A DNA stretch of 64,000 bases, from positions 114,719 through 178,718 of the forward strand of contig NZ_BMNK01000004.1 of assembly GCF_014646515.1 (NCBI RefSeq). Reading direction: 5' to 3'. This DNA comes from Nonomuraea glycinis. Its GTDB lineage: Bacteria > Actinomycetota > Actinomycetes > Streptosporangiales > Streptosporangiaceae. Of this stretch, positions 19,600 through 27,628 are shown in pieces (positions within the stretch are counted from its first letter, which is position 1; each line of letters opens with the position of its first letter). The notes under the pieces were generated by a model. That model saw only the letters and a program-made list of their open reading frames with translations. It was not told the origin of the DNA and made no database searches. A program made the position numbers and the translations under genes.

Positions 19600-21446
19600 T
19601 GGGGCTCCTCCTCCGTGCGGCTATGGCGGGCGAGGTCGAGGTCGCCGACCGCTTTGACGCGGACCCGTACGGCGTTGCCGGGCAGGTAGCCGACGTGGAC
19701 CTCGTCGATCTCGACCACGTCGACGGTGTCGCGGGCGGCGCCGGCCGCGACGGCACGTTCGACGGCCTCCGTGCGCGCCTGGTCGAGGACGTCCTCGCGG
19801 GTGTGCGTGGCGGTGATCGCGAACAGCCGGTCCACGTCGCCGCCGATCTGGCCGATGGCGGCGCCGATCGCGTTGGCGACCGCGTGGTGTTCCGGGCGGT
19901 GTACGGAGGGGATGCCGGGCAGTTCCGCGGGCATGAGGACGCTGCCGCCGCCGACGATGATGACCGGCAGCGGCGCGGCGGACACCCGCATCCGTTCGAC
20001 CAGGTCGGCGACGCGGGCGGCCATCCAGTCGATGCCGCGCCGGACCAGGTCGGGGTCGAGGTGGCGGACGAGGGCGGGGTCGCCGATGTCGGCCAGGCCG
20101 GCCGCGACGGCGAGGTCGGTGGCCGTCAGGACGGAGCCGCCGAAGACGAGCGCCTGCTCGGTGAGCTGATAGCCGACGGATTGCGGCCCGACCGCCAGCC
20201 CGTCCCGGCTCGCCTGCCGGCCGGCGCCACCCTGCCTGCCTGAGCCGCCGTATCCGTCACTGCCACCATGCCTGTCCCTGCCACCCTGCCTGCCTGAGCC
20301 GCCGTATCCGTCACTGCCACCGTGTCTGTCCCTGCCACCCCGTCTGTCGGCTCCACCATTCCTGTCAGCTTCACCGCGGCTGTCAGCGCCGCCGTGCCTG
20401 TCTGCTTCGCCGCGCCCGTCGCCGCACCAGCCCTGTCGCCGGTTCGGTCCGTACTCCGTGCCCGGTCTGTATCCCAGGGCGTGGGTGACGTGGCTGCCGC
20501 CGCCGAGGCCGATGGACAGCACGTCGGGCATGCGGAAGTTGGTGCGGACGCCGCCGATGTCCACCTCGCCGGTGGCGGCTCTCGGGTAGCCGCCGGTGAG
20601 CACGCCCACGTCGGTGGTCGTGCCACCGATGTCGACCACGGCGCAGTCGGCCCGGTCGGCCAGGAACGCCGCGCCGCGCATGCTGTTGGTGGGGCCGGAG
20701 GCGAAGGTGGCGACGGGATAGCGGCGGCAGTGGTCGGCGTCCATGAGGGTGCCGTCGTTCTGCGACAGGAACAGCGGCGCGGCCACCCCCACGGTGCGCA
20801 GCGCCTGCTCGAACGCCTCGACGATGTCGTCGGCGAGGTCGCGCAGGCAGGCGTTGACGACGGTGGCGTTCTCCCGCTCCACCAGACCGACCCGGCCGAT
20901 CTGGTGGGACAGACTGATGTGCAGGTACGGGAGTTCGGCGCGCAGGATGGCGGCGGCCTGCTCCTCGAGCTCGGTGTTGACGGGCGAGAACACCGAGGAG
21001 ACGGCGACGCTGCGGATGCCGCTCGCCTCGATGGCGGCGGCGACCCGCTTGAGCTGCTCCGGGTTCAGCGGGGAGATGGGGCGGCCGTCGAACTCGTGGC
21101 CGCCGTCGCACAGGTGGACGCTGGGCCGGATCGCGGTCAGCAGCCGGTGCGGCCAGTCGACGAGGGGCGGCAGCGCGGCGGTGGCGGGCAGCGCCAGCCG
21201 GACGACGGCGGTGGGGGCGAGGCCGCGGCCGGTGACGAGGGCGTTGGTGAAGTGGGTGGTGCCGATCATCACGGCCGTGATGCGGGCGCGGTCGACCCGG
21301 CCGGCGGCGAGCAGCCGGCGCAGCGCGGTGACGACGCCGCCGGTGACGTCGTGAGTGGTCGCGGTCTTGATCTCGGCTACGACGGTGGTCTGGTCCATGA
21401 GGACGGCGTCGGTATGCGTACCGCCTACGTCGATCCCTACGCGCAC
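19584..21446 (-). CDS. Hydantoinase/oxoprolinase family protein with inserted repeat tract
   Basis: A 620-residue HyuA-type ATPase. The N-terminal phosphate loop GIDVGGTHTDAVL and the IGTTHFTNAL segment mark Hydant_A_N. The central Hydantoinase_A domain holds DIGGTTTDVGVLTGG, and the C-terminus has VIIVGGGSVLMPAELPG. Such proteins use ATP to open hydantoin or 5-oxoproline rings. Unusually, about residues 335-410 are a low-complexity tract of GRGEADR, GGADR and GGSDGYGGSGRQ units absent from relatives I know, between two conserved blocks. The gene is second in the operon after the permease. Confidence 0.9.
   Translation of the reverse strand: MRVGIDVGGTHTDAVLMDQTTVVAEIKTATTHDVTGGVVTALRRLLAAGRVDRARITAVMIGTTHFTNALVTGRGLAPTAVVRLALPATAALPPLVDWPHRLLTAIRPSVHLCDGGHEFDGRPISPLNPEQLKRVAAAIEASGIRSVAVSSVFSPVNTELEEQAAAILRAELPYLHISLSHQIGRVGLVERENATVVNACLRDLADDIVEAFEQALRTVGVAAPLFLSQNDGTLMDADHCRRYPVATFASGPTNSMRGAAFLADRADCAVVDIGGTTTDVGVLTGGYPRAATGEVDIGGVRTNFRMPDVLSIGLGGGSHVTHALGYRPGTEYGPNRRQGWCGDGRGEADRHGGADSRGEADRNGGADRRGGRDRHGGSDGYGGSGRQGGRDRHGGSDGYGGSGRQGGAGRQASRDGLAVGPQSVGYQLTEQALVFGGSVLTATDLAVAAGLADIGDPALVRHLDPDLVRRGIDWMAARVADLVERMRVSAAPLPVIIVGGGSVLMPAELPGIPSVHRPEHHAVANAIGAAIGQIGGDVDRLFAITATHTREDVLDQARTEAVERAVAAGAARDTVDVVEIDEVHVGYLPGNAVRVRVKAVGDLDLARHSRTEEEPQWVTP
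20231..20338. repeat. Two 54-bp tandem repeats inside the hydantoinase gene
   Basis: A 54-bp (18-codon) unit occurs at 20231-20284 and 20285-20338 with only two or three differences. It is flanked to about 20420 by shorter degenerate units of the same character. All units keep the reading frame, so the protein gains a Gly/Asp/Arg-rich linker rather than being broken. Confidence 0.85.
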
Positions 21447-21461
21447 TGGTGCTCCCGCTGA

Positions 21462-22775
21462 TCAGGTGGTGCGTGGCTTCGCGCTCAGGCGGCCGATGAC
21501 CGCGTACAGGATGAACGCCGCCACCAGGGCGTTGAGGGCGGGAATGCCCCAGGTCACGAAGTGGCCGATGAGGGCGGCGGCCGGCCAGGCGATGAGCGCG
21601 GCGGGCACCCAGCCTGGCGCCGAGGCGGGCAGCTCGCCGCGGGCCCGGGACTCCGCCAGGTCGGCCCGCCAGCGGCGGACCACGTAATACTCGGCGATCA
21701 GGATGCCTGCGATGGGCGGCACGGCGACGCCGAGCAGGATCAGGAAGCCCACCAGGTGGTCGGCGATGCCGAACGCGGCGAGCGCGGTGCCGACCAGGCC
21801 GAGGGCGATCGTGACCTTGGCGCGGCTGACCCGCAGGCCGAAGGCGGTGTCCAGGGCGTTGGTGACGCCGAGCGAGGAGGAGTAGAGGTTCCAGTCGTTC
21901 ACTTTGAGTGTGGCGGTGACGAGCACGATGGTGCCGACCACGCCGGAGGTGGTGGTGACGATGGCGACCACGTCTCCGGTACGCAGCGCGTGCGCGAGCA
22001 GGACGCCGACGAGGGCGAGGACGTACTCGCCGAGAGTGATGCCGACGATCGTCTGCTTGACGACGTCGGCGGCGCTGCGGTTGAACCGGCACATGTCCGG
22101 GCTGATCGTCGCGCCGACGATGAATCCGCCCGCCACCAGGGTCGCCCCCTGGGCCAGGCTGATGACGGGGCCGGGAGGGGCGGAGGCCACGAGGTCGCCG
22201 AGCGGCTGCTTGGCCAGCTCGACGGCGATGGCCCAGCCGGCCAGGGCAAGGAAGGCGGGCACGGTGATCCACGCGGTCCAGGCCATGCCGGCGAACCCGT
22301 GCACCACGATGGCGGTGATGACCAGGCCGCCGAGCACCGACCAGACCCAGACGGGCGGACCGCCGAGCAGGGCGGCCAGGCCCTGCCCGAGCACGGCGGA
22401 CTGGACGCCGAACCAGCCGAGCAGGCTGACCGCGAGGACGACGCCGACGAGGCCGGAGCCGTAGCGGCCGAACCCGGCCCAGCGGGCCAGGAGGGTGGTG
22501 GACATTCCTTCGCGCATCCCGGCCACGCCGACGGCGATGGCGGCGAGCTCCAGGATGGCGGCGCCGATGGTGATGGCGAGCACGGCGTCCCAGAAGGTCA
22601 TGCCCATGCCGAGGGTGGCGCCGAGCAGGAACTGGGACAGGGCGCTGAGCAGGCCGAATCGTTGTACGGCCACGGTGGCCCAGCCGTAGCGGGCGTTGGG
22701 GGGCACGCGCTGGAGCGCGTAGTCGTCGCGGACGATTCCCTCATCGGACAACGCGGCGTCAGCCGGTTTCGTCAT
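21462..22775 (-). CDS. Purine-cytosine permease family (NCS1) transporter
   Basis: A 437-residue membrane protein with about twelve helices and the NCS1 features FGLLSALSQFLLGATLGMGMTFWDA near the start and SPDMCRFNRSAADVVKQT in the middle. NCS1 carriers bring in nucleobases, allantoin or hydantoins with Na+ or H+. Since the two following genes encode hydantoinase-type and DUF917 proteins on the same strand (15-bp gap), a hydantoin or thiohydantoin is the probable substrate. No PucR-like regulator is adjacent. Confidence 0.9.
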   Translation of the reverse strand: MTKPADAALSDEGIVRDDYALQRVPPNARYGWATVAVQRFGLLSALSQFLLGATLGMGMTFWDAVLAITIGAAILELAAIAVGVAGMREGMSTTLLARWAGFGRYGSGLVGVVLAVSLLGWFGVQSAVLGQGLAALLGGPPVWVWSVLGGLVITAIVVHGFAGMAWTAWITVPAFLALAGWAIAVELAKQPLGDLVASAPPGPVISLAQGATLVAGGFIVGATISPDMCRFNRSAADVVKQTIVGITLGEYVLALVGVLLAHALRTGDVVAIVTTTSGVVGTIVLVTATLKVNDWNLYSSSLGVTNALDTAFGLRVSRAKVTIALGLVGTALAAFGIADHLVGFLILLGVAVPPIAGILIAEYYVVRRWRADLAESRARGELPASAPGWVPAALIAWPAAALIGHFVTWGIPALNALVAAFILYAVIGRLSAKPRTT

Positions 22776-23095
22776 GCGGGCTCCTGTGACGCGGGTGGGG
22801 GCGTGATTGAGACGTTAAGTCGGTTCGCGATCTATGAAAAGGGTCAAGCGCGATCTACGCCGTGACCTCGTCTCGCCGACGTCTGACGGCGGGGGATTTG
22901 CCGCGAACGCCGACTACCGAACGTGACCGCACGGGCGCGTCCAGGGAAGGTGATCTCGCGCGAAAAAGGTGCCTAAGTAGCCGTCTGACCAGGAGTAATA
23001 CAAGTTCACCCGGCCAGGTGTGGCGTAGTGGCACAGGGGGGAGACACGAATACGTACAGTGACGAATCGATGTCACTAAGTGATCAGGGGGGATC
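22776..23095. promoter_or_regulatory. 320-bp divergent spacer with inverted repeat
   Basis: This gene-free stretch separates the permease operon from the acidic secreted protein. It contains the inverted repeat AGTGAC (23058-23063) and GTCACT (23072-23077) around GAATCGAT, just before the AGGGGGG ribosome site of the downstream gene. There is also an AT-rich patch near 22820-22850 that could hold the permease promoter. No RNA gene or credible coding frame is seen. Confidence 0.4.
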
Positions 23096-23509
23096 ATGAA
23101 GGGTAGTTTCATCGCCGCTGGCGGGGTGCTGCTGGCCGCCGCTGCCATGGCCACGGCCATGGTGGGTACAGCCGCCGCCGACGACGACAAGCGGAACCAG
23201 CGGGCGTCCATGTGTGTCCTGGACGCCCAGCAGGACGCAACCTGGCTCCGCATCGACCAGCACTCGGTCACCGCGGGCACCCGGGACGCCAGTGCGTGCA
23301 AGGGTCGCGTGATCTACAGGGTCGATGACGACAAGAAGGACGACCGGCGGGACAAGGACGACGACAAGAACGACCACAGGCGCGACAAGGACGACGACAA
23401 GAACGACCACATGCGCGACAAGGACGACGACAAGGACGACGATCACGGCCACCACCACCACGAGTGGCTGCAGCCGGGCTGGTGGGGCCTGGACGGCTTC
23501 GGCGGCTGA
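23096..23509 (+). CDS. Secreted Asp/Lys-rich repeat protein
   Basis: A 137-residue exported protein. A signal peptide spans residues 1-27 (GTAAA). A short globular part with two Cys residues (CVLDAQQ and SACKGR) could form one disulfide. A charged repeat tract (about residues 78-117) is built from RRDKDDDKNDH units, followed by a His run (HGHHHH) and a Trp/Gly-rich end, LQPGWWGLDGFGG. The Asp and His content suggests divalent-cation binding at the cell surface. No known family is recognised. The start has a strong GGGGGG ribosome site. Confidence 0.7.
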   Translation: MKGSFIAAGGVLLAAAAMATAMVGTAAADDDKRNQRASMCVLDAQQDATWLRIDQHSVTAGTRDASACKGRVIYRVDDDKKDDRRDKDDDKNDHRRDKDDDKNDHMRDKDDDKDDDHGHHHHEWLQPGWWGLDGFGG

Positions 23510-23727
23510 TGATCAACGGGTCGGCCCTGGGACCACACGGGTTCCAGGGCCGGTCCTGGCCGTGCGCCCGGAGAAGGGCCGAGCGCGGGCCCGAGAACTG
23601 GTTCGCGGCGATCGAGAACCTGGTGCGGATCCTGCGCGAGACGGGTCTCGACGCGCGCACCGACCGCCTCTTCCTCGCCCCTGTGGCCCTGTGTCCTGAG
23701 CCGTTGGCGGAAAAGCTGGCCACCGGC

Positions 23728-24408
23728 ATGGATTCATGGTCGTTTGGAGGGGTGAAGGCCGCTTATGACGAGATCGCCGACTGGTACGAGCAGGAGTTCC
23801 TCTCCCGGGGCGACCCTCTGGGCCTCCAGCGGGTGCTGCGCGACCTGCTGGGCGAGGGGCGGGGACCCTGCCTGGAGATCGGCTGCGGCACGGGCGTGCA
23901 CGCGGCACTCGTCCGTGAGCTCGGCTGGACGCCGGCGGGCGTCGACCTGTCCGCCGGGATGCTGCGACACGCCCGGGGCCGCCTCCCGGCCGTACGCGGC
24001 GACGCTGGGCGGCTGCCGGTGCGCGACGCCCGGCTGCCCGCCGTGATCGCGATGATGGCGCACACCGACATGCCCGGCTACCCTGCGGTGCTGCGCGAGG
24101 TGGCCAGGGTGCTGCGGCCCGGCGGGATGTTCGTGCACGTCGGCGTGCACCCGTGCTTCTGCGGCGGGTTCGCCGACCGGACCGACCCCGAGGAGGTGCT
24201 GGTACGGCCCGGCTACCTCGACGGCCGCTGGACGAAAAAGTCCTGGACCGACCAGGGGGTTCGCGACAAGGTGGGCGCGAGCCACTGGCCGGTGCCGGAC
24301 CTGCTGCATGCGTTCCTGGAGGCGGGGCTGGTGCTGGAGCGGTTCGCCGAGAGCGGCGGGGCCGTGCCGGTCGTGCTGGCCATCAGGGCGCGTAAACCTC
24401 AGCCGTAA
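23728..24408 (+). CDS. Class I SAM-dependent methyltransferase
   Basis: About 226 residues from the ATG at 23728. The typical start AYDEIADWYEQEFL leads to motif I CLEIGCGTGVHA, motif II GVDLSAGML and motif IV AVIAMMAHTDM, with REVARVLRPGG before the last strands. The substrate is unknown. The reading frame, with strongly GC3-biased codons, is open back to an ATG at 23509 that overlaps the previous stop as TGATGA, so an N-terminal extension of about 73 residues is possible. I prefer the later start because the conserved domain begins there. Confidence 0.8.
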   Translation: MDSWSFGGVKAAYDEIADWYEQEFLSRGDPLGLQRVLRDLLGEGRGPCLEIGCGTGVHAALVRELGWTPAGVDLSAGMLRHARGRLPAVRGDAGRLPVRDARLPAVIAMMAHTDMPGYPAVLREVARVLRPGGMFVHVGVHPCFCGGFADRTDPEEVLVRPGYLDGRWTKKSWTDQGVRDKVGASHWPVPDLLHAFLEAGLVLERFAESGGAVPVVLAIRARKPQP

Positions 24409-24470
24409 AGCCACTGGAACCAGGCGCGCGGACCTCGGCCGTAACGTCGCCGGCGGCAGGCGCGTCGGTC

Positions 24471-25193
24471 TCAGTCGTAGAGTCGGTGGAGCCAGGTGTG
24501 CCAGGCGGGGCTCTGGTTCTCGGTGGCGCCGAACAGGTGGTGGGAGGCGATCATCGTGCCGCCCATCCCCTGCAGGAATCTGTAAAGGGCGTCGTCGGAG
24601 CGCACCCCGAGGGTCTGGGGGCCGAGGTGGTAGACGACGCCTTCGACGGGGGCGAGGCCGTCAGGTGCGAAGCGGACCTTGTCGCCTGCCGACGGGTGCC
24701 CCAGCTCGGCGTACAGGATCTCCCAGGCGCGCGGCCAGTCGGTGATGGGCGGGCCGAACTCCGTGAGGGGAGTGGCGGTCCGGCCCGCGAAGTGGCCGAG
24801 GTATTCCACCAGGGTGGCGAAGAACATCGCCAGACCGCCGGCCATCGCCTCGAACTCGGTCTCCCAGTCGTCGCCCGGCAGGAAGCCGCTGGTCACCATG
24901 CGTACGGTGGTGCTCGCCCGGTCACGGCCCTCGATGAGGAACTCGTAGGCGACGAACCGCCCGTCCTCGGCCGTGCCGCTGGTGTGCGCGAAGCGGTGCG
25001 GCGGCTCGGCGGCGGTCACGGTGGAGGCCGGCAGGTCCATGCCGCCGAAGGCGGTGCTGACGACGCCCCCCGCCACCTCGTTGCGGCCCATGAACCATGA
25101 GTCGATGCCAGGGCCGGTGGAGATGGCCTCCCACACCTCCTCGGGCGTCGCCTCCACCAGAGCTTCCTGGGGAAGCTCGAACTCGTGGCCCAC
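24471..25193 (-). CDS. SRPBCC domain protein (AHSA1-like)
   Basis: A 240-residue protein with an AHSA1/START-like fold in its first 145 residues (EALVEATPEEVWEAISTGPG at the start, hydrophobic-pocket strands after it) and an extra C-terminal region of about 90 residues. Such proteins bind hydrophobic ligands or act in stress response. Its GTG start lies one base after the stop of the ArsR-type gene upstream (TGA-G-GTG), so the two are co-translated. ArsR-SRPBCC pairs are a common actinobacterial operon. Confidence 0.85.
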   Translation of the reverse strand: MGHEFELPQEALVEATPEEVWEAISTGPGIDSWFMGRNEVAGGVVSTAFGGMDLPASTVTAAEPPHRFAHTSGTAEDGRFVAYEFLIEGRDRASTTVRMVTSGFLPGDDWETEFEAMAGGLAMFFATLVEYLGHFAGRTATPLTEFGPPITDWPRAWEILYAELGHPSAGDKVRFAPDGLAPVEGVVYHLGPQTLGVRSDDALYRFLQGMGGTMIASHHLFGATENQSPAWHTWLHRLYD

Positions 25194-25194
25194 C

Positions 25195-25782
25195 TCAGTG
25201 CTCCTTCGTCACGGCGGGGTGCACGGCGACCACCAGGCGGTGGTCGCGGCCGCCCTCGGCGCTCTCGTCGTGGTATTTGCTCACCAGCGAGGTGACGGCG
25301 CCGGCCAGCTCCTCGGCGAAGGCGGCGCGGTCGGCCGCGGAGGCGAAGCGGATCTCGCCGTCGATGGCGAAGGTGGCCACCCGCTTGCGGGCCTCGGTCG
25401 CGCCGGTGACCAGCGAGCCGACGTCGCGGACGAGCTGGGCGGCCAGGGCCAGCAGCCAGCGGGCCGACAGCCGGTCGGGGGATCTGGCGGGGTCGGGCTG
25501 CACCGAGGCCAGCGCCGTCGGGGAGATCACGAACGAGGCGGCCGTGGCCTGCATGACCCGCTCGGTGACGTTGCCCTTCTTGCGCTCCTCGACGAGCTCG
25601 ACCAGGCCGTGCCGCTCCAGCGTCCGGAGGTGGTAGTTGACCTTCTGCCTGGCCAGGCCGACCTTGGCCGCCAGGGAGGTGGCCGAGCCGGGCTCGACCA
25701 GCTGGGCCAGCAGCTTGGAGCGCATGGGGTCGAGCGACGCCTCCGCTGCCGCGGGGTCCTCGATCACTGCCACTTCGTACAT
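25195..25782 (-). CDS. ArsR-type helix-turn-helix regulator
   Basis: A 195-residue protein from the ATG at 25782. The winged helix lies at about 15-80, with LAAKVGLARQKVNYHLRTLERHGLVEL as recognition helix and adjoining strand. A C-terminal domain of about 110 residues may bind a ligand or dimerise. It is co-transcribed with the SRPBCC gene and probably regulates this operon. The frame extends upstream to 25833 through an AT-rich stretch that better fits a promoter. Confidence 0.83.
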   Translation of the reverse strand: MYEVAVIEDPAAAEASLDPMRSKLLAQLVEPGSATSLAAKVGLARQKVNYHLRTLERHGLVELVEERKKGNVTERVMQATAASFVISPTALASVQPDPARSPDRLSARWLLALAAQLVRDVGSLVTGATEARKRVATFAIDGEIRFASAADRAAFAEELAGAVTSLVSKYHDESAEGGRDHRLVVAVHPAVTKEH

Positions 25783-25933
25783 GCGCCCACGATCGCACCG
25801 AAAAAAATACTTGTCAAACAGCCCTCCCTGCATGCCGGGACTCGACCGTACAACGCCTGAAATTTCCAGATAAATGCGGACGCGGACGTTCCGCGATGGC
25901 TTCTACCCTGGTCGTACAGCTTGAGGAGGACGT

Positions 25934-27061
25934 GTGATCGAGATGTCGTGGCAGCAGGTCAGCGCCAGGAGGCTGGCGCGTGCCGGGCTGGCCGCGCCGG
26001 TCCAGGACGGGACCCCTGCGCAGGTGGTGACCGCGATGTGCGGGGCGCACGCGCAGGTGATGTCGGCGAGCGAGCTGTCCATCGCGCTCCGCCTGGAGAA
26101 GGCCACCCGCGCGGACGTACGCCGGGCGCTGTGGGAGGAGCGCAGCCTGGTCAAGACGTACGGGCCACGCGGCACCGTACATGTGCTTCCCGCCTGCGAC
26201 CTGCCCGGATGGGTGGGCGCCCTGTCGTCGCTGCCCACGGGGCGCAGCCCCTTCGCCGAGAGCGTCCGGATGACGCCGGAGCAGACCGACGAGGTGGTGG
26301 CGGCCATCCGCACGGTGCTGGACGGGACATGCCTGACGATCGACGAGCTGACCGACGCGGTCGTCGCCGCCACCGGGCCGTGGGCGGGCGAGCCGGTCAT
26401 GCCCGCCTTCCAGACGATGTGGCCGCGCTGGCGGCAGGTGATGGGCCTGGCGGCGCACCGGGGCGCGTTCGTCTTCGGCCCGGTCAGGGGCCGCAAGGTC
26501 ACCTACACCGCCCCACCCGGCGGTCTCCGTCCCGCCGACGGGCGGGCCGAGCTGGTCAAGGGCTATCTGAGCGCGTACGGTCCCGCGACCTCCGGCCAGT
26601 TCGCCCGGTGGCTGGGCGCGCCGAAGCGGTGGGCCGAGGCGCTGTTCGCGTCGATGGAGCTGGAGCAGGTCCTCTTCGAGGGCGAGCGCGCCTGGGTGGT
26701 GGCCGGCGACACCGAGGTGCCCGACGAAGCGCCGCGAGGGGTGCGGCTGCTGCCGTACTTCGACGCCTACCTCGTCGCGGGCATGCCGCGCGAGCTGCTG
26801 TATCCGGGACCGGCCGCCGAGCGGGCGCTGGCGGGCGGGCAGGCGGGCAATTTCCCGGTGCTGCTCGTGGACGGGCAGGTGGCGGGCGTGTGGCACCAGC
26901 GCCGCTCGGGCAGCAGGATCGACGTCACGGTGGAGCCTCTGGCCGAGCTCGGCCGGGCGCGGCTGGACGAGCTCGACGAGCAGGTGGCCCGGGTCGGGGA
27001 GATCCTGGAGGGCAGGCCCCGGCTCACCGTCGGCGCGGTCACCGTGGGGCCGCATGCCTGA
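25934..27061 (+). CDS. Winged-helix DNA-binding protein, AlkZ-like (HTH_42)
   Basis: A 375-residue member of the YcaQ/AlkZ superfamily, whose characterised members are DNA glycosylases that remove bulky alkyl adducts and unhook crosslinks. Here the active-site region reads CGAHAQVMSASEL, keeping the second Gln of the QxQ motif but with His at the first position. Three tandem winged helices are expected from the length. The GTG start follows a GAGGAGG ribosome site. It is a lone gene. Function in repair is an inference from the family. Confidence 0.82.
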   Translation: MIEMSWQQVSARRLARAGLAAPVQDGTPAQVVTAMCGAHAQVMSASELSIALRLEKATRADVRRALWEERSLVKTYGPRGTVHVLPACDLPGWVGALSSLPTGRSPFAESVRMTPEQTDEVVAAIRTVLDGTCLTIDELTDAVVAATGPWAGEPVMPAFQTMWPRWRQVMGLAAHRGAFVFGPVRGRKVTYTAPPGGLRPADGRAELVKGYLSAYGPATSGQFARWLGAPKRWAEALFASMELEQVLFEGERAWVVAGDTEVPDEAPRGVRLLPYFDAYLVAGMPRELLYPGPAAERALAGGQAGNFPVLLVDGQVAGVWHQRRSGSRIDVTVEPLAELGRARLDELDEQVARVGEILEGRPRLTVGAVTVGPHA

Positions 27062-27165
27062 GATTTCCTGACCTGACGCACCCGCAAACATGGGCAGCCG
27101 TTGGGCATGGATCCACCTGACGAGCGGTAGGCCTGGGGGGACAGTCTCGTTCGAGGAGTTTCGAC

Positions 27166-27621
27166 GTGTCGCTCACCCAGGTCCGGCCCACCTGCGCCCG
27201 TGGCGTCTTAAGGCCGCCTTCCCGGCGATCTCTCCGCTGTGGGTACGCCCGCGCCGGAGGTCGCTCAGGACCGTGCGCGTGGCCCCGCAGGCACCCGTGC
27301 CACCGACCGGCCGTGGTGCATCCGGTCCTCGTGGTGCCCGCCCCGCCCGTACTGCCCGTCCCGCGGCCGGTGCCCGCCCGGGTCAGCACGCCGGCGGAGG
27401 TCCAGACCGGCAGCCACGACGAGCCGCGCCAGGGCTGGCAGCACCTGGGGGGCACCCGGCTGCCGCGCGACCGCTTACTACCGTCCTCGCGACAAGCGGG
27501 TCGCCACAGCTTCGGCCCGATCATGTGGCCACCGCTGTTCACCGCCGGTCTGGGCTGGCTCACCCGCATCGCCGTCGAGCGGACCTTCGGCCGCGGGCTC
27601 GCGGCCGGCAAGCACGCCTGA
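27166..27621 (+). CDS. Hypothetical protein, doubtful
   Basis: This 151-codon frame starts at a GTG seven bases after a GAGGAG ribosome site and fills most of the 567-bp space between the AlkZ-like and adenosine-deaminase genes. The first third has a random Arg/Cys-rich look, while the second half has better codon bias, a Pro/Val-rich segment and the end MWPPLFTAGLGWLTRIAVERTF. The frame includes three rare Leu codons (TTA twice, CTA once). It could be a small gene, or the remnant of one after frameshift. No family is recognised. Confidence 0.35.
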   Translation: MSLTQVRPTCARGVLRPPSRRSLRCGYARAGGRSGPCAWPRRHPCHRPAVVHPVLVVPAPPVLPVPRPVPARVSTPAEVQTGSHDEPRQGWQHLGGTRLPRDRLLPSSRQAGRHSFGPIMWPPLFTAGLGWLTRIAVERTFGRGLAAGKHA

Positions 27622-27628
27622 TGGTCCC

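Noticed and set aside
22862..23062. A 66-codon plus-strand frame before the acidic secreted protein
   Set aside because: It has no ribosome site, atypical composition and mixed third-position bases. The stretch looks like a regulatory spacer.
27039..27611. A 190-codon minus-strand frame in the spacer before the deaminase gene
   Set aside because: Composition is Arg/Pro/Thr-rich as in shadow frames, and it overlaps the better plus-strand candidate and the end of the AlkZ-like gene.
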